Positions 53,879 to 62,827 of a DNA stretch of 64,000 nt are shown here, in pieces. The stretch is taken from the NCBI GenBank assembly GCA_963735495.1, contig CAVTLG010000010.1, positions 62,001-126,000 of the forward strand, in the 5' to 3' direction. The position numbers and the translations under genes were made by a program. The stretch is from CAVTLG01 sp963735495 (lineage in GTDB: Bacteria > Chloroflexota > Ktedonobacteria > Ktedonobacterales > Ktedonobacteraceae). Position 1 is the first letter of the stretch, and every line of letters begins with the position of its first letter. Below the pieces are notes generated by a model that searched no databases, was not told where the DNA came from, and saw only the letters and a program-made list of their open reading frames with translations.

Positions 53879-54754
53879 ATGAATCTTATTCTGGAAGCTG
53901 TAGTTACAGGGCTATTGACTGGAGGAGTCTATGCCCTGATGTCCTCTGGCTTGACCTTGATATTCGGCGTGATGGATATTATCAATATCGGCCAGGGTGC
54001 GCTCGTTATCTTGGGAGCGTACCTGAGTTATGCGCTAGAACAGCATCTCCATATAGATCTGTTTCTAGGTCTGCTTATCACCATGCCTGTCATGTTCGTC
54101 ATTGGTACCCTGGTTGAGTGGGCGTTTATTCGACCGCTCAAGCGGGATCGCACGATCCTCTCAATTCTCGTCACGTTTGCGATAGCACTGATTATTGAAG
54201 GGCTGCTAGGGCTGATCTTCAGCACGGACTTCGTCCAACTGCATGCCTGGTATATCGATGCATCGGTTCGTGTTGGCAATTTTTATCTGGCATATATCTA
54301 CATATACGGGTTTGTTCTGAGTATGATTTTGTTGGGTTGTCTGTATTTGCTCTTGTACCGTACGCGGTTTGGGCATAGCGTGCGCGCCTCCATGCAGAAT
54401 CGTACGGCGGCAGAGCTGATTGGCATCAACGTGGAGCAAGTATCAGCGATTACCTTTGGCATTGGTGTTGCGCTCGCGGCTGCTGGTGGTATGGCTTTCG
54501 GTGCCACGACTCCCTTCAATCCTGGCAGCGGGTATGACCTGATCTCACGTTTACTGGTCATCATCATTCTGGGCGGCATGGGGAGTCTGCGCGGGGCCTT
54601 TATTGCTTCGCTGGTCATGCTCGTCATCGAAGATGTAACCGCCGTCGTCTGGTCGCCGATATGGTCAACCACGGTCTTTTTTGTGCTCCTGATAGTCCTG
54701 TTAATCTTTCGTCCTCAGGGCATCTTTGGGCAGTTGGAAGGAAGGAAACAATGA
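53879..54754 (+). CDS. livH: Branched-chain amino acid-type ABC permease LivH
   Basis: A 291-residue inner-membrane permease with about eight hydrophobic segments. LTGGVYALMSSGLTLIFGVMDIINIGQGAL at the N-terminus and the cytoplasmic EAA-like loop (NRTAAELIGINVEQV...) match LivH. It forms the channel with LivM. AAGGAG precedes the ATG. Its stop overlaps the livM start by four bases. Confidence 0.92.
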   Translation: MNLILEAVVTGLLTGGVYALMSSGLTLIFGVMDIINIGQGALVILGAYLSYALEQHLHIDLFLGLLITMPVMFVIGTLVEWAFIRPLKRDRTILSILVTFAIALIIEGLLGLIFSTDFVQLHAWYIDASVRVGNFYLAYIYIYGFVLSMILLGCLYLLLYRTRFGHSVRASMQNRTAAELIGINVEQVSAITFGIGVALAAAGGMAFGATTPFNPGSGYDLISRLLVIIILGGMGSLRGAFIASLVMLVIEDVTAVVWSPIWSTTVFFVLLIVLLIFRPQGIFGQLEGRKQ

Positions 54755-55788
54755 AAAAGTACACAACAGCAGGACTGGTCATCCTCCTGGTTGTAGCCAT
54801 CGCGTTTCCATTCCTGCTGACAAATGCCGCTATTACTACAATTGCTGTTTTTACGCTGCTATTCGCAGCGTCGGCGGTGGCATGGAATATCTTCGCGGGT
54901 TATACTGGCTACATTGCACTGGGCCATGCAGCTTTCTTCGGCATTGGAGCCTATGCTCTGGCCTTGCTCTGCCAGGACTGGCACATCCCCGCAGGCTACC
55001 AGCCATTTCTACTGCTACCACTGGTTGGTGTCATCGTCGGTCTTTTTGCCCTTCCTCTGGGATGGATTGCATTGCGCACGCGACGGCACACCTTCGTGGT
55101 GATTACCATTGCCATCTTCTTCATCATGCAATTATTATCCTATAACTTAACAGGTCTCACTCAGGGTTCGATTGGCTTGAATCTGCCAATACCGTCCTGG
55201 AGTGGTGATTTCTATAACATTCCATTTTATTATGTGACGCTGCTGGTATTACTGTTGGCGCTGGGTGTCTCCTGGTGGATTCGTAACTCGAAGTATGGAC
55301 TGGGCCTGCTGGCGATCCGCGATGACGAGGATCGTGCACTGGGCCTGGGAGTCAAGACGGAGGCATTCAAACTCGTAGCATTCGTGATTTCAGCGATCTT
55401 TGTGGGCATCGTGGGGGGGATATATGCTTATTTCCTTGAAGCCATTGCTCCAGCTTCCGCCTTCGATCCGCTGTTCGACATTGCTGTTGCGCTCATGACA
55501 TTTATGGGCGGTCTGGGCACGCTCTTTGGTCCGCTGCTGGGCGCGCTCATTTTAGAGCCATTGCAACAGTACTTCGCGCTACAATACGGAGCAAGCGGAC
55601 TCTATCTGCTGCTCTACGGAGCGATTTTCCTGGTGGTTATTCTGTTGTTGCCTGAGGGCATTCTCCCGACATTGAGAAAAAGATGGCTGGCCCGCGTAGA
55701 TAGGCATCAATCTGGCAACGACGATCCTCCCCCCTCTGTGTCTGTTGTGCAGCCAGAGGAAAGTCAGCTGCTAAAGGGCAAGGAGTGA
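54751..55788 (+). CDS. livM: Branched-chain amino acid-type ABC permease LivM
   Basis: A 345-residue permease with the LivM signature WNIFAGYTGYIALGHAAFFGIGAYA (about 48-72) and GLGLLAIRDDEDRALGLGV in the cytoplasmic EAA loop (about 186). The C-terminus is a polar tail (residues about 310-345) typical of the family. ATG 54751 with AAGGAAGGAAAC upstream overlaps livH by ATGA; the longer ORF from 54661 overlaps livH too far to be real. It is followed immediately by livG. Confidence 0.92.
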   Translation: MKKYTTAGLVILLVVAIAFPFLLTNAAITTIAVFTLLFAASAVAWNIFAGYTGYIALGHAAFFGIGAYALALLCQDWHIPAGYQPFLLLPLVGVIVGLFALPLGWIALRTRRHTFVVITIAIFFIMQLLSYNLTGLTQGSIGLNLPIPSWSGDFYNIPFYYVTLLVLLLALGVSWWIRNSKYGLGLLAIRDDEDRALGLGVKTEAFKLVAFVISAIFVGIVGGIYAYFLEAIAPASAFDPLFDIAVALMTFMGGLGTLFGPLLGALILEPLQQYFALQYGASGLYLLLYGAIFLVVILLLPEGILPTLRKRWLARVDRHQSGNDDPPPSVSVVQPEESQLLKGKE

Positions 55789-56534
55789 TACAATTGGAGC
55801 AGAGTATATTATTAGAAGCGAACAACGTCTCCAAGTCATTTGGTGGTATTCAGGCTTTAACAGACTGTTCGATTGAGGTGCAGCGGGGCGAGATTATGGG
55901 CCTGATTGGTCCCAACGGCTCGGGCAAGACGACGCTATTCAACGTAATCACCGGCTATGTACCACTGGATCAGGGCGAAGTAAAGTTCAACGGCACTGCT
56001 ATCACAAACGCTGCGCCGGACAAAGTCTTTGGCCTGGGCATTGGCCGCACGTTTCAGTTGACGCGCATCTTTCCCCGGCTGACGGTCTTAGAGAACATGC
56101 ACGTCGCGGCGCAGCGCGAGCGGATCAGAGACCTGTTCGCGCGTTGGAGTCAGTCTCACGAGCAGCAGCGCGCATTAGATCTCCTGGACTTCGTAGGTAT
56201 CGCTCGGCTGAAGGACGCGCAGGCTGGTAGCTTATCGTATGGTCAGAAGAAACTCCTAGAATTTGCCTTTATCCTGATCTCGGAGCCAAAGGTTATTTTG
56301 CTAGATGAGCCGGCGGGCGGTATCAATCCGACCCTGTTGCAGCAGATGGCCGCGCGTATTCGTGAACTGAATGAGCGTGGTGTGACCTTCCTGGTTGTTG
56401 AGCATAACATGGAATTTGTGATGAATCTGTGTCATCGCATCACGGTTATGCACCGGGGCGCGAAGATTGCTGAGGGGGTACCCGCAGACGTGCGCAACAA
56501 TCCTGCGGTACTGGAAGCGTATTTAGGAGATTAA
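55785..56534 (+). CDS. livG: Liv ABC importer ATPase LivG
   Basis: An ABC ATPase with Walker A GPNGSGKTT (about 45), signature LSYGQKKLLEFA (about 150), Walker B VILLDEPAGGINP (about 170) and the switch His in VVEHNMEFV. The LSYGQ form is typical of LivG. A GTG at 55785 overlaps the livM stop; a TTG at 55794 has AGGAG eight bases upstream and may be the true start. It powers uptake with LivF. Confidence 0.92.
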   Translation: MIQLEQSILLEANNVSKSFGGIQALTDCSIEVQRGEIMGLIGPNGSGKTTLFNVITGYVPLDQGEVKFNGTAITNAAPDKVFGLGIGRTFQLTRIFPRLTVLENMHVAAQRERIRDLFARWSQSHEQQRALDLLDFVGIARLKDAQAGSLSYGQKKLLEFAFILISEPKVILLDEPAGGINPTLLQQMAARIRELNERGVTFLVVEHNMEFVMNLCHRITVMHRGAKIAEGVPADVRNNPAVLEAYLGD

Positions 56535-56538
56535 ACAG

Positions 56539-57258
56539 ATGCTAAAATTTCAGCGTGTTGTTGCAGGGTATGGGGGAAGTGATATTCTTAAAGGGGTTGA
56601 CCTGCTGGTAGAAAAGGGCTCAATCACCTGTATCGTTGGTCCCAATGGCGCGGGAAAATCCACGTTGATGAAGGTGGTGAGTGGCCTGCTCAAGCCTCGT
56701 GAGGGCGAAATCACCTTTGATGGACATCCCATTACAGGCATGAACCCGCGTCAGGTGTTGGCGCGCGGCATCGTGCAGGTCCCGCAAAACCATAGCTTGT
56801 TTCCCGATATGACGGTCAGGGACAATGTCAGGCTCGGCGCATTTCTGTTGAAGGACCGGGCATTAGTGAATCGGCGTCTGGCTGAAGTCGAGGAGCTGTT
56901 TCCCATCGTGAAAAGCCGCGCCAGCGATAAGGCCGGGAGTCTTTCGGGAGGGCAGCAGCGCCTGATCGAATTCGCGCGTTGTCTGATGCTTGATCCAACC
57001 CTGATCCTGCTGGATGAGCCATCAATGGGACTGGACCCCCAGACGCTGAAGCAGGTGTTTGACACAGTCGCGTTTATGCACGAGAGTGGTCGGACCATCC
57101 TGATGGTCGAACAAAACGTACGCGCGGGGCTCACTATCTCAACGCATGGGGTTGTGATGGAGAGTGGACGCGTGCGCCTGGAAGGAACGCATAAAGACGT
57201 ACTGGAGAACGCGGAGATCAGCCGTTTGTATCTTGGTGGTACGTTGTCAGAAGCTTAA
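56539..57258 (+). CDS. livF: Liv ABC importer ATPase LivF
   Basis: An ABC ATPase of 239 residues with Walker A GPNGAGKST (about 37), signature LSGGQQRLIEFA (about 138), Walker B LILLDEPSMGLDP (about 158) and switch His region replaced by VEQNVRAGL, as usual in LivF. Only four bases separate it from livG, so the Liv genes form one operon, probably including the aldehyde dehydrogenase that follows. Confidence 0.92.
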   Translation: MLKFQRVVAGYGGSDILKGVDLLVEKGSITCIVGPNGAGKSTLMKVVSGLLKPREGEITFDGHPITGMNPRQVLARGIVQVPQNHSLFPDMTVRDNVRLGAFLLKDRALVNRRLAEVEELFPIVKSRASDKAGSLSGGQQRLIEFARCLMLDPTLILLDEPSMGLDPQTLKQVFDTVAFMHESGRTILMVEQNVRAGLTISTHGVVMESGRVRLEGTHKDVLENAEISRLYLGGTLSEA

Positions 57259-57276
57259 TCAAAGGAGTGCGCGCAC

Positions 57277-58657
57277 ATGGGCATCCAAACGGTGAATCCG
57301 GCTACCGAAGAAGTCATTGAAAGCTTTGAGCATTATAGTGCTGCACAGGTGAACGAGGCGCTTGACCAGACATACCATGCTTTTCTGGATTGGCGCGCCA
57401 CCCCCATTGCTGAGCGTAGCAGGTATCTCCGCCAGGTTGCGCGCTATCTCGGGGAGCATAAAACGCGGCTTGCGCATATTATTACGCTGGAGATGGGGAA
57501 ACCAATTGTTGAGGCGGAAGCTGAAATTGAGAAGTGTGCCTGGAATTGCACCTACTTCGCTGATCATGCGCAAGCTTTCCTGGCCGACGAGCATATCGCG
57601 ACGAATGCTCAGGAGAGTTATGCGTCATTTCTGCCGCTAGGTGTCGTATTTGCCGTGATGCCCTGGAACTATCCGTTCTGGCAGGTCTTCCGTTGTGGCG
57701 TACCGGCTCTGATGGCGGGCAATACCATCCTGCTCAAGCATGCCTCGAACGTCTCGCGGGCCGCGTTGGAGATCGAGCATGTCTTTCAGGAGAGCGGTCT
57801 GCCGCAGGGAGTACTGCGCACGGTGCTGGTGCCCGGAGCGGAGGCCGCCAGCCTCATCGCTGATCAACGTATCGCGGCTGTAACCTTGACGGGGAGCGAT
57901 GCGGCAGGTGTGTCGGTAGCAGCGGCCAGCGGCCATGCGCTCAAGAAGACGGTACTGGAACTCGGTGGTTCTGATCCATTCATCATCCTGGAGGATGCGG
58001 ATCTGGATGCCGCAGTGGTGACGGCTGTACGTGCGCGTTTTCAGAATACCGGGCAGAGTTGCATTGCCGCCAAACGTTTTATTGTTGTCGAGTCGATAGC
58101 AGAAGCGTTCGAGCAAAAGATGGCGGAAGCGATCAGCAAGCTGCGCGTGGGTGATCCGTTTGACCGTGCCACGCAGATCGGGCCGTTGCCGCGCCACGAT
58201 CTGCGTGCAGAGCTCGAACGCGCTTGTGCAGGAGTCTGTTGCCATGGGAGCGCGTGTCGTAGTGGGAGGGAAACCGCTGGAAGGGAAGGGCTACTTCTAT
58301 GCGCCCACATTACTGGCCAGTGTAACCGAGCAGATGCCCGTCTTCCACGAGGAGACATTTGGGCCGGTTGCCGCTGTGACGCGGGCACGTGATGTCGAGC
58401 ATGCCCTGCAACTGGCGAATAACTCCAAGTTTGGGCTTGGCGGCAATCTCTGGACGCGCGACATTGAGCGAGCACGGTTGCTGGCTCGTCGCATCGAATC
58501 CGGTGCTGTGTTCATCAATGGTATGACCGCTTCTGATCCGCGTTTGCCTATTGGAGGTATTAAGCGTAGTGGCTATGGTCGCGAACTCTCAGCCTTTGGT
58601 ATCCGCGAGTTTGTGAATGTCCAGACAGTGTGGATTGGGCCTGCGCAGCGTTCTTGA
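57277..58657 (+). pseudogene. Aldehyde dehydrogenase (succinate-semialdehyde type), frameshifted
   Basis: A full-length ALDH in two frames. The first part (57277 onward) includes MPWNYPFWQVF (about 128), LTGSDAAG (about 207), the Glu in LELGGSDP (about 228) and the catalytic Cys in NTGQSCIAAKR (about 262). Near 58217 the frame breaks: RAELE should go on as ALVQESVAMGARVVVGG, which lies one base further, so one base (probably a C at 58217-58219) is extra. The remainder, with EETFGPVAAV and the INGMTASDPRLPIGGIKRSG tail, reads on to 58657. As sequenced it would yield a truncated enzyme. It is 18 bases after livF. Confidence 0.85.
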
Positions 58658-59091
58658 ATTAATACGCATCGCAAAAAGTGGAGGGTTTTTGCCCTCCATG
58701 ATTCTGTTTTCTTACATATCTCCTGTACTAACTGACAAAGAATAGTCTCTCTCTTCTCACTATCATGTCCTTACCTCCATTAAGAAGTCAAGCACATATT
58801 ATTTAGTATGTTCACCGTATCAAGTGATGATGTGATAATCGTATCTTCTTCTCTTTATGCTGTCAAGTGTGCTTTAGGGTTAAGGTGGGGAATGTTCCCG
58901 TTGTCTCTCAAACGATACCTGGACGACCCCTGAACGATACCAAATGATCTCCCAGGATGGGAAGGCAATTGGGTAACATTGGCATGGAGAAGCACATACC
59001 TGGATGTAGGATCTGGGTAATACTATCATGCGCGATTTGCTTCAAAAAATATTAATCGCGTACTACATTCTAAATTAGAGGGAGGTACTTC
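58658..59091. other. Intergenic region after the Liv/ALDH operon
   Basis: It has a hairpin just after the ALDH (58679-58698) and AT-rich sequence before the secreted-protein gene. AACGATACC occurs twice (about 58911 and 58933). No gene is supported. Confidence 0.45.
58679..58698 (+). terminator. Possible terminator after the ALDH gene
   Basis: TGGAGGG (58679-58685) pairs with CCCTCCA (58692-58698) around a T-rich loop, 21 bases after the stop. A modest T-rich stretch (GATTCTGTTTTCTT) follows. Confidence 0.5.
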
Positions 59092-59505
59092 GTGGCAATT
59101 AACAAAATCATAAAAACGTTAGTAATCTGTCTGGTGGCTGTCATGCTCGATTTTGGCTTTATCGCTGCAGGGAACGGCTCTGCTAGTGCAGCAAGTGCCG
59201 GTTTCCACACTTCTGCAAAGACGGTTTCTCAGACTAACGTGACACCATCTATTGGTTGGGCCAACTGTAGCTCTGGAGCAAATGGTGGATCAGGTTGGTT
59301 CACTGCTATCGATAATAACGGCAATAAATGGTGTCTGGGGGGTGGTGGTTATGAGAAGGTGACTATCAATAGTGTTGCGGAAGTAAGTACTGGTAATAAC
59401 TGGGGGCACTATGAATATAGTAATGGTTATACCCAGTATTTCAGTTATTACCAGTACTATTATCCCAATTACCAAACAATAATCGGCGTATGGCTATACG
59501 AGTAG
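59092..59505 (+). CDS. Small secreted protein, possibly beta/gamma-crystallin/killer-toxin-like
   Basis: A GTG start with GGGAGG upstream opens a 137-residue protein with a clear signal peptide (KIIKTLVICLVAVMLDFGFIAAG, cleavage likely near SASAASA, about 35). The mature part has two Cys in WANCSSGA and NKWCLGGGG, and a Gly/Asn/Tyr-rich beta-type sequence (VAEVSTGNNWGHYEY, IGVWLYE). The spacing of C, FTAIDNNGN, C and VSTGNN resembles small secreted killer-toxin-like proteins of the crystallin fold in Actinobacteria, but this is pattern recognition only. It could be an antimicrobial, an inhibitor or a surface protein. Confidence 0.6.
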   Translation: MAINKIIKTLVICLVAVMLDFGFIAAGNGSASAASAGFHTSAKTVSQTNVTPSIGWANCSSGANGGSGWFTAIDNNGNKWCLGGGGYEKVTINSVAEVSTGNNWGHYEYSNGYTQYFSYYQYYYPNYQTIIGVWLYE

Positions 59506-59557
59506 CTATATGAACGCATAACTCATTCTAGTTTTTGCTGATGAGTTAAGGGAAACT

Positions 59558-59606
59558 GCCCACCTTGGAGAAACATCTACCTTCTTGCTGTTTCTCCAAG
59601 GTGGGC
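59558..59606. terminator. Strong hairpin between secreted protein and Dpp ATPase genes
   Basis: A 17-base arm (59558-59574, GCCCACCTTGGAGAAAC) pairs perfectly with 59590-59606. It lies between convergent genes and probably ends both transcripts, although no T-run is seen. Confidence 0.65.
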
Positions 59607-59649
59607 TCTATTACTTGCTCTACTCCTGTTGCAGAGGTATACACCATGC

Positions 59650-61887
59650 TCAAGAATCCTGAGCGTTTTCACCATCTCCGTAGAGGAAACAGTGCGTCCA
59701 ATGGCCTCCACCCAGCTCTGTACGTCCTGGGAAACGCTGGCTGCACACCGGCATGGCATGCGGACAACGCAGATGAAAGCGGCAGCCAGTGGGAGGCGTA
59801 ATCAGGCTCGGTATTTCGCCACGCACCGGGACTTCATCTTTGTTCTGACCATTTTCACTCACGCGGTTAGGATCAGGTGCAGCGGCAATCAGCAACTGCG
59901 TATACGGGTGTTTTGGTCGTTGAATAACCTCCTCGCTGGGACCGCCTTCGACCGTCTGACCGGCATACATCACCAGCGTATCTTCGGCAAAGTAACGTGC
60001 GCTAGCAATATCGTGCGTAATAAAGAGCAGGGCGAGTTTTTCTTCATCCTTAAGACGCAGCAACACATTCAGGATATCCAGGCGGATCGACACATCCAGC
60101 ATCGAAACCGGCTCGTCGGCTAATAACACCTCTGGTTGCACGGCCAGAGCACGCGCAATTGCCACGCGCTGGCGTTGTCCGCCGCTCAATTGATGCGGAT
60201 ACTTCTCGATAAACTGCTCCGCTGGACTCAGGCTTACGCGATTGAGCAGCGTGATAATCTGGGCCGTCTCTTCAGCCGTCGTGTGCGCGTGACCGTACAC
60301 GCGTAAAGGACGGCTCAAATGATAGCGAACGCTGTGTATCGCATTCAGCGAAGAGAAAGGATCTTGAAAGACGAGTTGCACATGTCGTCGATAGGCCCGC
60401 AGACCGCTACTATGACCGAGATGGACCGCATCTCCACGAAATTTGATCGTACCCGCGCCAGGTTCATATAGGCGTGCCAGCATACGAGCCATCGTCGTTT
60501 TGCCGCTCCCGCTTTCACCCACCAGCGCCAGGGCGCGACCAGGATAGAGGGCCAGCGAAGTATCCTCCACAGCATGCACGACAGAGGGAGGTCGAAACGG
60601 CTTGAACTCGCGCAGTGGGAAGTATTTCCGTAGCTGGACGGCTTCCAGGATCGGTGAGGGTGACGCATTTTCAGTTGTTGGCTCTGCTACAGCGTCCGCT
60701 GCCGGAGTCATGCCACTTCTTATAGTACTACTGACTGGCAGCAACGTCTCCCCTCGCTCGGCATATTTTGCCGCGAACTGGACATTTGTGGGTATCTCTT
60801 CTGAGCTAAAGCGGGTGTTATAGAGATGGCAGGCCACCACCTGTTGTGGAGTCTCAGACGTTGAGGGTTGAAGCACGGGGAGAACCTCTTTACACGCCTC
60901 CATGGCCAGTGGGCAGCGGGGATGGAAGGAGCAGCCGGTTGGTATGACGCGTAGATCGGGTGGGAAACCAGGTATCCCTGTCATCTTGCGACGAGCGCCA
61001 TGCAATGTAGAAAATGCGTTCAGCAGACCATAGCTGTAAGGATGTCGTGGTTGGCGTAGCAGTTCACTCGTCGTGGCATGCTCCACGATGCGTCCTGCGT
61101 ACATGATCGCGACCTTATGGGCCAGTTCGAGCAACAGTGAGAGGTCATGCGTAATGAAGACCACCGAAAAATTCAGTCGTTTGCTGAGAGCGATAATCTC
61201 CATCAGAATCTCGCGCTGCACGACCACATCCAGGGCGGTCGTAGGTTCATCCATAATCACCAGTTCGGGTGAAAGGACCAGTGAAATGGCGATCATGGCG
61301 CGTTGGCGCATGCCGCCACTTAATTCGTGTGGATAGCTGCGGATGCGGTCGGGCGAGATACCGACGAGCCGTAGCATTTCAATCGCGCGTGCCTGTAGCT
61401 CTTTCGGCTTCAGTGCGGGTCGATGTGTATGCAGCACGTCCGTAATCTGAGTACCAATCGTGAGCACCGGATTCAGTGCGTTCATCGCGCTCTGGAAGAC
61501 GATGGAAAGCTCGCGCCAACGGAATGTGCGCAGTTGTGCGGGCGTGAGTCGCAGGATATCGATAAAGGGCTCAGTTGAGGATGTGTGTAGGCTATGTTGT
61601 TTGCTACCCTGAGCCTCTATGTTTTCCTGTGGGTAATAGAGGACTTGTCCGGCGGTAATCGCGGCAGGAGGCTTTAATAAACGCGCAATGGCATAAGCCA
61701 GCGTTGATTTTCCGCTCCCACTCTCACCTGCCAATCCGAGAATTTGTCCACGGTCCAGCGTGATACTCACATCATTCAGGGCATGCACCGTGCCATTCGC
61801 GGCATAGTAGTCCACACTGATATTTTTCACTTCGAGCAATTTGTGTGTGGTCGTGCGTGGCGTTTCTGTTGGCGCTGTTGTGGTCAT
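59650..61887 (-). CDS. Fused oligopeptide ABC ATPases (DppD-DppF type)
   Basis: A 745-residue fusion of two nucleotide-binding domains that are usually separate proteins. First domain: Walker A GESGSGKST (about 36), signature LSGGMRQRA, Walker B VIMDEPTTALD, ending in the oligopeptide-type HPYSYGLLNAF and GCSFHPRCPLAMEAC motifs. Second domain: Walker A GESGSGKTT (about 460), LSGGQRQRVAIARAL, LLADEPVSMLD, with its own HPYTQLLIAA and CRFHLRCPHAMPVC tail. They power di/oligopeptide or related (for example nickel or sugar-oligomer) import with the permeases upstream. The start overlaps the dppC stop (TGATG). Confidence 0.92.
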   Translation of the reverse strand: MTTTAPTETPRTTTHKLLEVKNISVDYYAANGTVHALNDVSITLDRGQILGLAGESGSGKSTLAYAIARLLKPPAAITAGQVLYYPQENIEAQGSKQHSLHTSSTEPFIDILRLTPAQLRTFRWRELSIVFQSAMNALNPVLTIGTQITDVLHTHRPALKPKELQARAIEMLRLVGISPDRIRSYPHELSGGMRQRAMIAISLVLSPELVIMDEPTTALDVVVQREILMEIIALSKRLNFSVVFITHDLSLLLELAHKVAIMYAGRIVEHATTSELLRQPRHPYSYGLLNAFSTLHGARRKMTGIPGFPPDLRVIPTGCSFHPRCPLAMEACKEVLPVLQPSTSETPQQVVACHLYNTRFSSEEIPTNVQFAAKYAERGETLLPVSSTIRSGMTPAADAVAEPTTENASPSPILEAVQLRKYFPLREFKPFRPPSVVHAVEDTSLALYPGRALALVGESGSGKTTMARMLARLYEPGAGTIKFRGDAVHLGHSSGLRAYRRHVQLVFQDPFSSLNAIHSVRYHLSRPLRVYGHAHTTAEETAQIITLLNRVSLSPAEQFIEKYPHQLSGGQRQRVAIARALAVQPEVLLADEPVSMLDVSIRLDILNVLLRLKDEEKLALLFITHDIASARYFAEDTLVMYAGQTVEGGPSEEVIQRPKHPYTQLLIAAAPDPNRVSENGQNKDEVPVRGEIPSLITPPTGCRFHLRCPHAMPVCSQRFPGRTELGGGHWTHCFLYGDGENAQDS

Positions 61888-62822
61888 CAGATCACCTCCT
61901 TCTGGACTTTTTTCAGCTTCTTGAGGAGTGATCGGGGTTCACTGCGCAGGCGTGGGTTAGCGATCTCATCAATGCCGAAATTAATAAAGGCCAGTCCAGC
62001 TCCCAGGAGAGCGATACACAGGCCCGGAGCCACGAACCACCACCATGAGCCAAGCATCAGCGCGTCGTCATTGGATGCCCAATACAGCATCGTGCCCCAA
62101 CTGACACTATTAATATCGCCCAGACCAAGAAATTCCAGGCCAGTTTCGGCCAATATGGCATAGATTACCGTGCCTAGTAGTTGTGCGGCCACAATGGCGA
62201 TTTCATTGGGCAGGATCTCATAAAAAATGATGCGCAGCGTTGACTCGCCGCTGGCTATGGCCGACTCTACACTATCCCGGTTGCGCATCGAGAGTGTTTG
62301 GGCGCGCAATATGCGCGCGGACCACGACCAGCCGGTGATTGTCAGGACCAATGCAATAGTCAGTGGTCCTTTATAAGCAACAAAGGCGGCCAGCAGGATG
62401 GCCAGGGGGAGTGTGGGCAGTACGAGGAAAACGTTAGTGATCAGCGAGAGCACTTCATCGATCCAGCCGCCGAAGTATCCTGAAATCAAGCCCACTATGA
62501 CGGAGATGATCATGGTCATAATGCCGATGCCAAAGCCCATAATCATCGAAAGGCGTGTCCCCACGACGAGCTGAGCAAGAATATCCTGGCCTAATTGTGT
62601 GGTACCCAGCCAGTGGGCCGCCGATGGGGGCTGAAGATGGGTCGTCCCAGGCATGCTGGGGTCCTGGTGAATAAACAACGGTCCGAAGATAGCTACCAGC
62701 GTAAAAAAGAGCACAATCGCCAGTCCAAATGTCACCTTGCGGTTGAGTCTGACCAGGCGCCACAAATCCCGTAAACGTACCTGTGTTGGTGAGGGTGTCG
62801 ATGTTGTTGCAAGGATGCTCAC
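61887..62822 (-). CDS. dppC: Oligopeptide ABC permease DppC type
   Basis: A 311-residue permease with an N-terminal membrane helix (VTFGLAIVLFFTLVAIFGPLF, about 30-50), the typical HWLGTTQLGQDILAQLVVGTRLSM segment after it, and the binding-protein-dependent transport loop with EAA-like ESAIASGESTLRIIFYEILPN (about 180). It pairs with DppB to form the channel. The overlap with the ATPase gene and five-base gap to dppB indicate one operon. Confidence 0.92.
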   Translation of the reverse strand: MSILATTSTPSPTQVRLRDLWRLVRLNRKVTFGLAIVLFFTLVAIFGPLFIHQDPSMPGTTHLQPPSAAHWLGTTQLGQDILAQLVVGTRLSMIMGFGIGIMTMIISVIVGLISGYFGGWIDEVLSLITNVFLVLPTLPLAILLAAFVAYKGPLTIALVLTITGWSWSARILRAQTLSMRNRDSVESAIASGESTLRIIFYEILPNEIAIVAAQLLGTVIYAILAETGLEFLGLGDINSVSWGTMLYWASNDDALMLGSWWWFVAPGLCIALLGAGLAFINFGIDEIANPRLRSEPRSLLKKLKKVQKEVI

Positions 62823-62827
62823 GATGG

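Noticed and set aside
59629..60123. 164-residue plus-strand ORF
   Set aside because: Antisense to the end of the fused Dpp ATPase gene.
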